A stretch of DNA of 41,941 nucleotides from Pseudomonadota bacterium (GTDB taxonomy: Bacteria; Pseudomonadota; Gammaproteobacteria; Steroidobacterales; Steroidobacteraceae). Below are positions 28,178-34,792 of the stretch, piece by piece. The DNA lies in NCBI GenBank assembly GCA_025355245.1, contig JANXZZ010000048.1, positions 1 through 41,941 on the forward strand, read 5' to 3'. A model generated the notes under the pieces. It saw only the letters and a list, made by a program, of their open reading frames with translations. It did not search any database and was not told where the DNA came from. The first letter of the stretch is position 1, and the number at the start of each line of letters is the position of its first letter. The position numbers and the translations under genes were made by a program.

Positions 28178-28708
28178 GTGATCAAGATCCTCGGCCTTTC
28201 CGGCAGCCTGCGCGCCGCCTCGCTGAACTCGATGCTGCTGCGCGCGGCCGCACGGCTTGCGCCGCCGGGTGTCGCGCTCGTCGTGTTCGACGGCCTCGGT
28301 CGCCTGCCGCTCTTCAACGTCGACCTCGAGGCAGACGAGCCCAAGCCCGTCGCGGCGCTGCGAGCAGCGCTCAACGCCGCCGCGGCCGTCGTCATTGCGA
28401 GTCCCGAATACGCGCACGGCGTCAGCGGGGTCATGAAGAACGCGCTCGACTGGATGGTCGGCAACGAGTCCTTCGTCGCGAAGCCGGTCGCACTCTGGAA
28501 CGCATCCCCGCGCGCGACACTCGCGCAGGCGGCGCTGCGCGAGACGCTGTCGACGATGTCGACGATCGTGGTCGGCGACGCTTGCGTCGCGATCCCGCTG
28601 CTTGGCGCGCGTTGCGACGAGGAGTCGATCGTGCGGGACGCGGTGGTGTCGGCTACGCTGGCGCGCGCGCTCGAGCGCCTCGGTGCCGCGGCGACGACGC
28701 TGCGCTAG
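28178..28708 (+). CDS. NADPH-dependent FMN reductase family protein
   Basis: 176 residues from GTG 28178. Flavodoxin-like fold with the FMN phosphate loop GLSGSLRAASLN at about 6-17 and the flavin-contact segment SPEYAHGVSGVMKNALDW at about 74-91, both diagnostic of the FMN_red family (ArsH, ChrR, SsuE and azoreductase relatives). It probably reduces flavin, quinones or similar acceptors with NADPH. Its stop shares the bases CTAG with the stop of the converging small gene. Physiological substrate unknown. Confidence 0.87.
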   Translation: MIKILGLSGSLRAASLNSMLLRAAARLAPPGVALVVFDGLGRLPLFNVDLEADEPKPVAALRAALNAAAAVVIASPEYAHGVSGVMKNALDWMVGNESFVAKPVALWNASPRATLAQAALRETLSTMSTIVVGDACVAIPLLGARCDEESIVRDAVVSATLARALERLGAAATTLR

Positions 28709-28917
28709 GGGGAGGCCGTGCCGCGCGAGCCTGCGGGCGGTGGCGCGCGGCGCGGCGTCGGCGCCCCGGGATCCGGATCCGCCACGCGCACGCGCGCGTC
28801 ATTGAAGAGCACGACGATCGGGCAGCCGAGCAGGTAGAGCCCCGTGCCATTGGCGGTGGCCTCCTCGACGAAACGCGCTTCGGCCCGCGCGCGCACGCGG
28901 ATGCTTTCACGCGACAC
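28705..28917 (-). CDS. Small unknown protein downstream of a cobalamin riboswitch
   Basis: 70 residues from GTG 28917, with GGGAG nine bases upstream. I do not recognise it. The N-terminal part is charged (SRESIRVRARAEARFVEE), the middle is hydrophobic (LYLLGCPIVVLF), and the tail is Pro/Arg-rich. About 86% of codons end in G or C, like the neighbouring true genes, and the frame abuts the FMN reductase stop exactly. These points support coding, though in DNA this GC-rich they are not proof. It is the only plausible reading frame on this strand after the cobalamin riboswitch at 29156-29347, about 240 bases upstream. Confidence 0.5.
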   Translation of the reverse strand: MSRESIRVRARAEARFVEEATANGTGLYLLGCPIVVLFNDARVRVADPDPGAPTPRRAPPPAGSRGTASP

Positions 28918-29076
28918 GTGGGTCTGCTCCCGGGGCGAGCGGCCCGACGCTCGGTCGTGGCGCCCGCAAACACTGAATCTGAAGGTACGTTATGGATCGG
29001 TGACGCGCGGTCATTGTCCACTCCCGGTGTCCGGACGCGTGCTCTTGACGCCGACGGATCGTGCGGGAGGGGCGGA

Positions 29077-29092
29077 CAGCACGGGCGTGCTG
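29077..29092 (-). other. Perfect hairpin between riboswitch and small ORF
   Basis: CAGCACG / CGTGCTG with a two-base centre, read on the minus strand 64 bases after the riboswitch ends. A C-rich run follows instead of a T-run, so it is not a standard intrinsic terminator. It could be part of the expression platform. Confidence 0.35.
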
Positions 29093-29155
29093 GGCAGCGA
29101 CGCGACACTGTGACGAACCGCCAGCGACCGCCCACCGCGATCAATCGGGCTACCT

Positions 29156-29347
29156 GCGTCGGGCTGGTTTCCGGGCTCTGGAGTGGCCCGGAGATGCTCC
29201 GGACCGGCACGACACCTTCCCAAGTCGACGACCGACTCGGTGGTTCCACGTCGTGCTCAACACTCCACTACCGTTGCGGGGGCAGCGCCGGGCTGGTACC
29301 GGCTTCCCAATTCTCCGGGCCGTGGTGAGCGGCCCGACACCTGACGC
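29156..29347 (-). promoter_or_regulatory. Cobalamin (B12) riboswitch
   Basis: Read on the minus strand, the 192-nt element has the landmarks of the classical cobalamin aptamer in order. The closing stem is GCGTC (29343-29347) with GACGC (29156-29160). Next come CAGGTG and a stem GGGCCG/CGGCCC. The core follows as GGGAAGCCGGT and GCTGCCCCCGCAACGG (about 29271-29309), then a variable arm containing GGGAAGGTG. The B12 box AGAGCCCGGAAACCAGCCCG lies at 29160-29179. Length is normal for the class. A promoter sits directly before it. Classical targets are B12 uptake or synthesis genes or B12-independent isozymes, none of which follow here. Confidence 0.88.
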
Positions 29348-29353
29348 CGTCGA

Positions 29354-29382
29354 ACTATAGTCGGCGCGCATGCGCGGCGCAA
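29354..29382 (-). promoter_or_regulatory. Predicted sigma-70 promoter of the cobalamin riboswitch transcript
   Basis: On the minus strand TTGCGC (29377-29382), 17-bp spacer, TATAGT (29354-29359). The -10 matches five of six positions, the -35 three of six. Transcription would start a few bases before the first riboswitch stem, which is the expected place. Confidence 0.5.
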
Positions 29383-29418
29383 TTTGCATGCCGCGGCACT
29401 CGCGATTGCCGGGCAAAG

Positions 29419-29769
29419 CTACTGTGCGGGGGGCGTGACGATCACGGTGCCGACCATCTGCGGGTGGATGGAGCACACGTACCGGTAGCTGCCCGGCGTC
29501 GCGAAAGTGAACGAGAACTTGTCGCCCTCGTCGAGGGCGCCCGAGCGAAACGCGCCATCGACGCTCGCGATCGTGTGCGGCTCGGGATCGAGGTTCTTCC
29601 ACGTGACGGTCGTGCCCGCGACGACGGTAACCGTGGTAGGCGAGAACATGAACGTCTTGAGCTCGATGGTGGTGTTGGCCGGCGCCGCGGCACTGCCCGG
29701 CGCCGCCACGAGAATAAGCGAGGCGAAGAGCAGCGCGGCGAGCACGCGAACAAGGATGCAGTGCTTCAT
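29419..29769 (-). CDS. Secreted cupredoxin (plastocyanin/amicyanin-like)
   Basis: 116 residues. Signal peptide about 1-28 (ALLFASLILVAAPGSAAA), then a single blue-copper domain. Type-1 copper ligands are H65 (EPHTI), C99, H102 and M105 (YVCSIHPQM), spacing typical of amicyanin-like and pseudoazurin-like proteins. It probably carries electrons in the periplasm, or binds copper in a protective role. It follows the metallophosphoesterase gene by 40 bp, so it should be the last gene of that transcript. Amicyanin accepts electrons from methylamine dehydrogenase, which makes the MauED genes 3 kb away notable, but no direct link is shown. Confidence 0.9.
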   Translation of the reverse strand: MKHCILVRVLAALLFASLILVAAPGSAAAPANTTIELKTFMFSPTTVTVVAGTTVTWKNLDPEPHTIASVDGAFRSGALDEGDKFSFTFATPGSYRYVCSIHPQMVGTVIVTPPAQ

Positions 29770-29809
29770 TTGGGGGGAATTCCGGGACTGGCGGGAAGAG
29801 CGCGGCGGG

Positions 29810-30742
29810 CTAGCCGACGGTCGAATCGGTGAGCGCGAGCGCGTGGCTCGACCTCACGACCTCGGCACTCGTGACGCCGAGCGACTTCAAGAGGAGCTCG
29901 GGTGCGACCTTCAACGGACCCGGCGCCGCCGCCTCGCCCGGCCCCGGCTGCGGATAGGCGGTCGAGCGCGCGGTATGGAAGCTGATGTTGCCCTCGGTCT
30001 TCTGGATGATCTGGTGGATGTGGCCGTTCAGCACGGTCACCGACCCGAAGCGCCGCAGATTGCCGAGAGCCTGCTCCGCGTCGGCCGTTCCCCAGCCCCA
30101 GGGCTGGTAGATCGTCCACAGCGGCATGTGCGCGAACACCACGATCGGGGTACTCGACGAGCGGCCCTTCAGGTCCGCCGCCAGCCACTCCAGCTGCTGG
30201 GGCCCGAGCGCGCCGAGGCCGCCCGGCTGGAAGTTGAGGACGTTGACCAGCGCGATGAAATGCACGCCGCGGTGGTCGAAGCTGTAGTAGCCGCGATTGT
30301 CGGAGGCGCGCCCGAAGCGGCTGAAGTACTCGCTCACGGTCGCATCCGCGACGTCGTGTTCGCCCGGGACCGTGTGCAGCTCACCGGCGTTGAGGCCTTT
30401 TAGGAGCTCCGCCGCCATGTCGAATTCGGCCGCTCGCGACAGGTGCGTGATATCGCCGGTGTGAAGCACGAGCGCCGGCGATGGCGTCACTGCATTGACG
30501 CGCTCGATCGCGCGCTTGAGCGTGCCGGCGACGTCGGGGTTTGCCTCCTTGCTGAAGCCGATATGGGTGTCGCTGATCTGCACGAACAGCGGCACGCCAC
30601 CCCCCGTCCCGCGCTCGGCGGCGACGGCAAGGTCGACGGGTGTCAGGATGCCCCCGGCGAGCGTGAACAGGGTGCCGGCCGAGCCGAAGGCCAGGCACTT
30701 GAGGGCGTCGCGACGCGAGAGGGACGGATCGTGGCGGGACAT
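29810..30742 (-). CDS. Tat-exported calcineurin-like metallophosphoesterase
   Basis: 310 residues with a twin-arginine leader (LSRRDALKCLAFG, R10-R11) and hydrophobic stretch to about residue 40. The metallophosphoesterase motifs appear in order: D58 and H60 in SDTHIG, G96-D97 in HTGDITH, GEHD at 127-130, H205 in FAHMP, and GHIH at 240-243. The third motif has Glu where most members have Asn (GNHD). A periplasmic phosphodiesterase or phosphatase is expected; substrate unknown. Start ATG 30742 has a strong AGGAGG. An ECF-type promoter lies directly upstream (30770-30797), so it can be transcribed apart from the sigma gene. Confidence 0.88.
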   Translation of the reverse strand: MSRHDPSLSRRDALKCLAFGSAGTLFTLAGGILTPVDLAVAAERGTGGGVPLFVQISDTHIGFSKEANPDVAGTLKRAIERVNAVTPSPALVLHTGDITHLSRAAEFDMAAELLKGLNAGELHTVPGEHDVADATVSEYFSRFGRASDNRGYYSFDHRGVHFIALVNVLNFQPGGLGALGPQQLEWLAADLKGRSSSTPIVVFAHMPLWTIYQPWGWGTADAEQALGNLRRFGSVTVLNGHIHQIIQKTEGNISFHTARSTAYPQPGPGEAAAPGPLKVAPELLLKSLGVTSAEVVRSSHALALTDSTVG

Positions 30743-30769
30743 GGTGCCTCCTGGTGGCTTGCAGGAGGC

Positions 30770-30797
30770 TAGACGCGGGGTCGATCGCGTTTATTCC
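30770..30797 (-). promoter_or_regulatory. ECF-sigma-type promoter of the metallophosphoesterase/cupredoxin transcript
   Basis: Minus strand GGAATA (30792-30797), 16-bp spacer, CGTCTA (30770-30775). Hexamers and spacing are identical to those in front of the sigma gene at 32168-32195. GGAA(T/C) with CGTC is the usual ECF promoter form. The -35 overlaps the end of the anti-sigma gene and the ATG follows about 28 bases after the -10. Confidence 0.72.
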
Positions 30798-31582
30798 CGA
30801 GGAGCACCCGTGAGTGGCTGGAGCAGCCGGGTGAGCCCGGCGAGTTCCTCGCCGACCGCATCCGAGGTCGCGCAGAAATCGACGGACGCGGTCTTCCAGC
30901 ACGACAGGTTGTAACCGTTGCGACTCGCGAGGCCCGCCGGCAGTCGTGCCCCGGAATCGGGCCATGCGAACACGTTGATCACGTGCGCGCCGTGGCGGTA
31001 GACGACGACCGCGGCGCGCCGACCATCGACATAGTCGACGCGCCCGCCGACGAGGTGGTAGTTCTGCTCGGGGAAATCGGCGACGGGCGGGGACACGTCT
31101 GCATGCCCTGCGAACCACGGCTTCACGGTGTGCCGGTCGCTCGACTCGACGTCGATGAGACGATCCGACAGCAGCGAACGGATGTGCGCGCCGACGAGGT
31201 CGTTGACGAGAGTCGCCTCACGGCCCTGCCCGAGGACCCCACCGAGCGCGAACACGACGAGCGCGGCGGCGGCCGCACCGCTCGCGGTTCCCGTCCAGTA
31301 GTACCACGCGCGTCCGTGGCGAACCCCGGTCGCGGCCGCCGCAGCGCCGCCGGCTGGCGCAGTCGTGCGCCTGAACGCCTCGAGCACGGCCTCGCGGCGC
31401 CCGGCGGGCAGCCGGCGGTAGCTGGCGCGCGTGCCGATCGCGCGCGCGACCGAGAATATTGCCTGGCGCTGCGACTCGCAGGTCGCACAGCTGGCCAGGT
31501 GCGCCTCCATCCGCACCGCGGCGTCGGCACCGAGTTCGCCGTCGACGTAGGCCTGCACGAACAGGGGATCAGGACAGGCCAT
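30791..31582 (-). CDS. Membrane anti-sigma factor with zinc-finger (zf-HC2/ZAS) domain
   Basis: 263 residues. The N-terminal zinc-binding anti-sigma motif H28-x3-C32-x2-C35 (EAHLASCATC) is followed by a basic linker, one membrane helix at about 95-117, and a periplasmic domain of about 145 residues with a few cysteines near the C-terminal end. It should hold the ECF sigma factor at the membrane and release it on a periplasmic signal. Its start lies 14 bases inside the sigma gene, indicating coupled translation at a matched ratio. The signal is unknown. The periplasmic products of the operon suggest redox, metal or envelope stress. Confidence 0.88.
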   Translation of the reverse strand: MACPDPLFVQAYVDGELGADAAVRMEAHLASCATCESQRQAIFSVARAIGTRASYRRLPAGRREAVLEAFRRTTAPAGGAAAAATGVRHGRAWYYWTGTASGAAAAALVVFALGGVLGQGREATLVNDLVGAHIRSLLSDRLIDVESSDRHTVKPWFAGHADVSPPVADFPEQNYHLVGGRVDYVDGRRAAVVVYRHGAHVINVFAWPDSGARLPAGLASRNGYNLSCWKTASVDFCATSDAVGEELAGLTRLLQPLTGAPRE

Positions 31583-32117
31583 CGTCAGACCCTCCGGTTG
31601 CCGTGAGCCATTCGCTGCGAAACGCCGTGCGCGCCCTGGCGAGGCGCGACATCACCGTGCCGATGGGCGCCGCGGTGACGGTCGCGATCTCCTTGTAGGA
31701 AAGGCCTTCCATTTCCCTGAGCACCAGCACCTCGCGAAATTCCTCCGGCAGCTGCTCGAGAACCTCATCGAAAGAGCGCGCGCGATCGGTGGCAATCGCC
31801 TCGTGCTCGGGGTCGTCCGCGCTCACGAGCGCGGGCGGCGGCACTTCAGCATCGAGCGCATCGATCGTATCCGTCAGGCGCGCGCGCGGCGCGCTGCGTC
31901 GCCGGCTCGACAGGAACGCGTTCCTGACGATCGCCAGCAGCCAAGCCTTCGTGTTCGTACCGCGCCGGGCGTCGAGATTCCGAAAGGCGAGCAACAGAGC
32001 ATCCTGGAGGATGTCCTCCGCGTCGACCGCCGAGTGCGACAACCAGCGCGCAAGGTTGTACGCCGCCTCGAAGTGCGGCAGAACCTCCTGATCGAAGCGC
32101 GTCCGCTCGTTGCTCAT
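31569..32117 (-). CDS. ECF-family RNA polymerase sigma factor
   Basis: 182 residues from ATG 32117 (MSNERTRFDQEVLPHFEAAY). An upstream in-frame ATG would include the promoter and is rejected. Region 2 is AAYNLARWLSHSAVDAEDILQ to about residue 50; region 4 helix-turn-helix is LPEEFREVLVLREMEGLSYK through GTVMSRLARAR, about 120-170. No extra domains. It is paired with the anti-sigma gene downstream and preceded by its own ECF-type promoter, so autoregulation is likely. Confidence 0.93.
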   Translation of the reverse strand: MSNERTRFDQEVLPHFEAAYNLARWLSHSAVDAEDILQDALLLAFRNLDARRGTNTKAWLLAIVRNAFLSSRRRSAPRARLTDTIDALDAEVPPPALVSADDPEHEAIATDRARSFDEVLEQLPEEFREVLVLREMEGLSYKEIATVTAAPIGTVMSRLARARTAFRSEWLTATGGSDDGLS

Positions 32118-32167
32118 GTCACTCGAGAGTGGGCGTGGCTGTTCGGAGCCGGGCGCTTGCCATAGGG

Positions 32168-32195
32168 TAGACGCGCTGACCGGCCATTCTATTCC
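32168..32195 (-). promoter_or_regulatory. ECF-sigma-type promoter of the sigma/anti-sigma operon
   Basis: Minus strand GGAATA (32190-32195), 16-bp spacer, CGTCTA (32168-32173), about 50 bases before the sigma ATG. Identical in both boxes and spacing to the promoter at 30770-30797. The spacers differ in sequence, so this is not a recent duplication of the whole site. It supports one sigma factor reading both. Confidence 0.75.
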
Positions 32196-32273
32196 CCGCC
32201 GCGCCGGTCCTGACCGCGCGCCGGCCCCCCCGGAGCCTAGCAGTGCCGCCGGCACGTGCCGTCGCCACGCCGG

Positions 32274-33713
32274 CTATTCCCGGGCCCGGATCGCGGCGAG
32301 CCGCGCGCGGATGCCGAGCCAGCGAAACGGCTCGTTCGGCAGGTACGGCGGCAGTCGGTTGAGATACGGAAACCACCGCCACGCCTCCTCGTGCCCGGCG
32401 ATGAGGTCGGCGAGCACCCGGCCAAACACGGACGTCAGGTTGACGCCGTGGCCGGAGAAGCCGATCGCGTAATAGATGTTGCCGTGGCCGCCCGTGCGGC
32501 CGAGCGCGGGGGACGCGTCGAGGGACATGTCGACGGCGCCTGCCCAGCTCGCGTCGAAGTCGACGTTCGCGAGCGTCGGGTAGAGGCGTCCGAGCATCTC
32601 CTTGAGCGCGCGCTGGCGCTTGCTCGCCGTCGCGGTGCCTGGCGCGCCGTCGTTGAATAGGTAGTCGACGTGTCCGCCGCCAATGTGAATGCGCCGGTCG
32701 CGGGTGACGCCGAGATAGAAGAGTTCGGTCCGGTTGTCGTCGTAGGGGCAGCCGCGATTCCAGCCAAGGGCGCCGAGTTCGGGCGCCGTCAACGGCGCCG
32801 TGATCGCGACGTAGCTCCAGACGGGCGCCGCCGCGCGCCGCAGGTAGCCGAGCCGCGAGCTGTAGGCGTTCGCGGCGAGCACGAGCACGGGTGCCCGGAC
32901 GGTGTGGCCCGCGTCGGTCGTTAGCACATTAACGGCGCCTTCCTCCACGTGGCGCACCGCGGTGCTCTCGTAGATCGAGACGCCGGCGCCTTCGGCGGCG
33001 CGCTTCCAGAGCGCAACCAGCTTGCCCGGGTGCACCTGGCCCGCGCGCGGATCGAACAGGGCGCCCGCGTAGGCGCCGGTTCCGATCGCCGCCGTCGTCT
33101 GCTCGCGGTCCCAGAACTCGACGGGGATGCCGCGGTCGCGCAGGCGACTCGCGCCGGCGCGCATATCCGGCACATCGGCCGCGTCGGCGAAGGCGTGCAC
33201 GGCGCCCGGGGTCTCGATCTCGGCGTCGAGCCCGAGGGTGCGCTCGAGCGCGCGCAAGCGCGCGATGTTGTCCGTGGTCAGCGCGTCGATGCGCCGATCC
33301 ATCACCGGGTCGGCGCCCGCGATCAGGTACCGGTCGCCCGTCGAGGGCAGCAGCATGGCGCCGTTGCGACCGGAGGCACCGTTGCCGCAGCGCTGCGCCT
33401 CGAGAATGACCACGTGCCGACCGGGCAGGAGCTGACGCAGGTAGTAGGCGGTCGAGAGGCCCGTGAAACCGCCGCCGATGACGGCAACGTCCGCCTCGAG
33501 CGAGGTACCGAGGGCGGGATTCACCGCCGGGAGTGCGCGGCTCCAGTAGCTCGCGTTCGCATCGACCGGCAGATGCTCCGGGAAGACCGCGGGCGAGAGC
33601 TCGTTGAGCGCGACGCCACCGGCAGCGACCCCGGCGGTCGAGAATGCAGCGCGTTTCAGGAGCTCGCGCCGGCGAAGCGCGGGCCGGACGGGTGGCGAGG
33701 GTCTTGAATCCAT
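32274..33713 (-). CDS. DAO-family FAD oxidoreductase with twin-arginine-like leader (PuuB-like)
   Basis: 479 residues. N-terminal leader PALRRRELLKRAAFSTAG with arginines 14-16 and a hydrophobic stretch to about 35 looks like a Tat signal. The FAD Rossmann motif is VIGGGFTGLSTAYYL at about 78-92, followed by the DAO domain with ASGRNGAMLLPS and, near the C-terminus, YAIGFSGHGVNLTSVFGRVL. Closest in plan to gamma-glutamylputrescine oxidase and other amine oxidases of the D-amino-acid-oxidase superfamily, which are usually cytoplasmic. Substrate unknown. The 156 bp after its stop contain the sigma operon promoter. Confidence 0.85.
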   Translation of the reverse strand: MDSRPSPPVRPALRRRELLKRAAFSTAGVAAGGVALNELSPAVFPEHLPVDANASYWSRALPAVNPALGTSLEADVAVIGGGFTGLSTAYYLRQLLPGRHVVILEAQRCGNGASGRNGAMLLPSTGDRYLIAGADPVMDRRIDALTTDNIARLRALERTLGLDAEIETPGAVHAFADAADVPDMRAGASRLRDRGIPVEFWDREQTTAAIGTGAYAGALFDPRAGQVHPGKLVALWKRAAEGAGVSIYESTAVRHVEEGAVNVLTTDAGHTVRAPVLVLAANAYSSRLGYLRRAAAPVWSYVAITAPLTAPELGALGWNRGCPYDDNRTELFYLGVTRDRRIHIGGGHVDYLFNDGAPGTATASKRQRALKEMLGRLYPTLANVDFDASWAGAVDMSLDASPALGRTGGHGNIYYAIGFSGHGVNLTSVFGRVLADLIAGHEEAWRWFPYLNRLPPYLPNEPFRWLGIRARLAAIRARE

Positions 33714-33939
33714 GGGACCGCAGGGAGCGTGCCGGTGCGTCGGGTGCCGTGCCGGGACGCCGCCAGGCGCGTCGCGGCCATTCTAGCGGCACGCGGGGAG
33801 CCGGCCCTGCAGCAATGTCGTCCGACCCGGCAGCGGTCCTCGAGCGCTGGAAATCGGGCGGAATTGCCCCCATTGTCCCGCTACCCGCGCCGGGACCGGG
33901 AGCGGACGGATCGCGGTGGTGCGGCGGGAGAATGGCAAC

Positions 33940-34734
33940 ATGAGTCGAGTGTCCGAGCGTCTTCCGGCCCTCTTTGTCGGTCACGGCAGTCCCACCAACG
34001 CGCTCGAGACCAACGGCTACACGCGCGCCTGGCGGCAGCTGGGCGGGTCATTGCCGCGGCCCCGGGCCATCCTCGCGGTATCCGCGCACTGGTACACGCG
34101 CGGCAGCTTCGTGACGGCGAACCTCGAGCCGCCGACGATCCACGATTTCGGCGGCTTCCCGCAACCGCTGTACGCGGTGCGCTATCCGGCGGCGGGATCC
34201 CCGACACTCGCCACGCGCGTCGCCGAGCTGCTGGCGCCCCTCGACGTTCGCCAGGCGACGGACTGGGGCCTCGATCACGGCACCTGGTCGGTGCTCGTCC
34301 ACACCTACCCAGAGGCCGACATCCCGGTCGTGCAGCTCAGCATCGACGGCACGCAGCCGCCTTCCTTCCATCTCGCGGTGGGCCGCAAGCTCGCGGCGCT
34401 GCGCGAGGAAGGCGTCCTCGTGTTCGGCAGCGGCGGCATCGTGCACAACCTCGCGCGCCTGGCGCGCGAGGGCGCAAGCGCCTCGCCCGCCTGGGCTCGG
34501 GAGTTCGATGACTGGGTCCGCGATCGCGCCCGGGCCGCCGATGCCGAGGCGCTGGTCGATTTCGCCTCGCAAGGCGAGGCGGCGCGGCTGTCCGTGCCAA
34601 CGCCGGAGCACTACCTGCCGCTGCTCTACGTGATCGGTACCCAGCAGCCGGGCGAGGAGATCTCGTTCCCGGTGTCCGGCTTCGACCTCGGCAGCCTCAG
34701 CATGACCTCGCTGGTCGTCGGCGCGCGCGCGTAG
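33940..34734 (+). CDS. DODA-type (LigB-like) extradiol ring-cleavage dioxygenase family protein
   Basis: 264 residues from ATG 33940 with GGGAG ten bases upstream; a GTG eight codons earlier is less likely. LigB/DODA-type motifs: LFVGHGSPTNAL with H15, AVSAHWYT with H50, WGLDHGTWSVL, and GSGGIVHNL. The histidines form the iron or zinc site of this superfamily, whose members include 4,5-DOPA dioxygenase (YgiD). It may cleave a catechol-like ring, but family members of this size often have unknown substrates. It stands alone, divergent from the FAD oxidoreductase across a 226-bp gap. Confidence 0.87.
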   Translation: MSRVSERLPALFVGHGSPTNALETNGYTRAWRQLGGSLPRPRAILAVSAHWYTRGSFVTANLEPPTIHDFGGFPQPLYAVRYPAAGSPTLATRVAELLAPLDVRQATDWGLDHGTWSVLVHTYPEADIPVVQLSIDGTQPPSFHLAVGRKLAALREEGVLVFGSGGIVHNLARLAREGASASPAWAREFDDWVRDRARAADAEALVDFASQGEAARLSVPTPEHYLPLLYVIGTQQPGEEISFPVSGFDLGSLSMTSLVVGARA

Positions 34735-34792
34735 CGAGGACGGCCCGGCGCCGCGCGCGCGGAGTCGTTGCGAGGCGTCCGACGATCGCTCG

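Noticed and set aside
29077-29092. Hairpin after the cobalamin riboswitch as a standard intrinsic terminator
   Set aside because: The stem is perfect but is followed by C-rich sequence rather than a T-run, so I list it only as a structure.
28653-29249. 198-codon minus-strand frame running through the riboswitch region
   Set aside because: It is Arg/Ser/Pro-rich, overlaps the aptamer itself and has no recognised segment. The 70-residue frame has better codon use and a ribosome-binding site.
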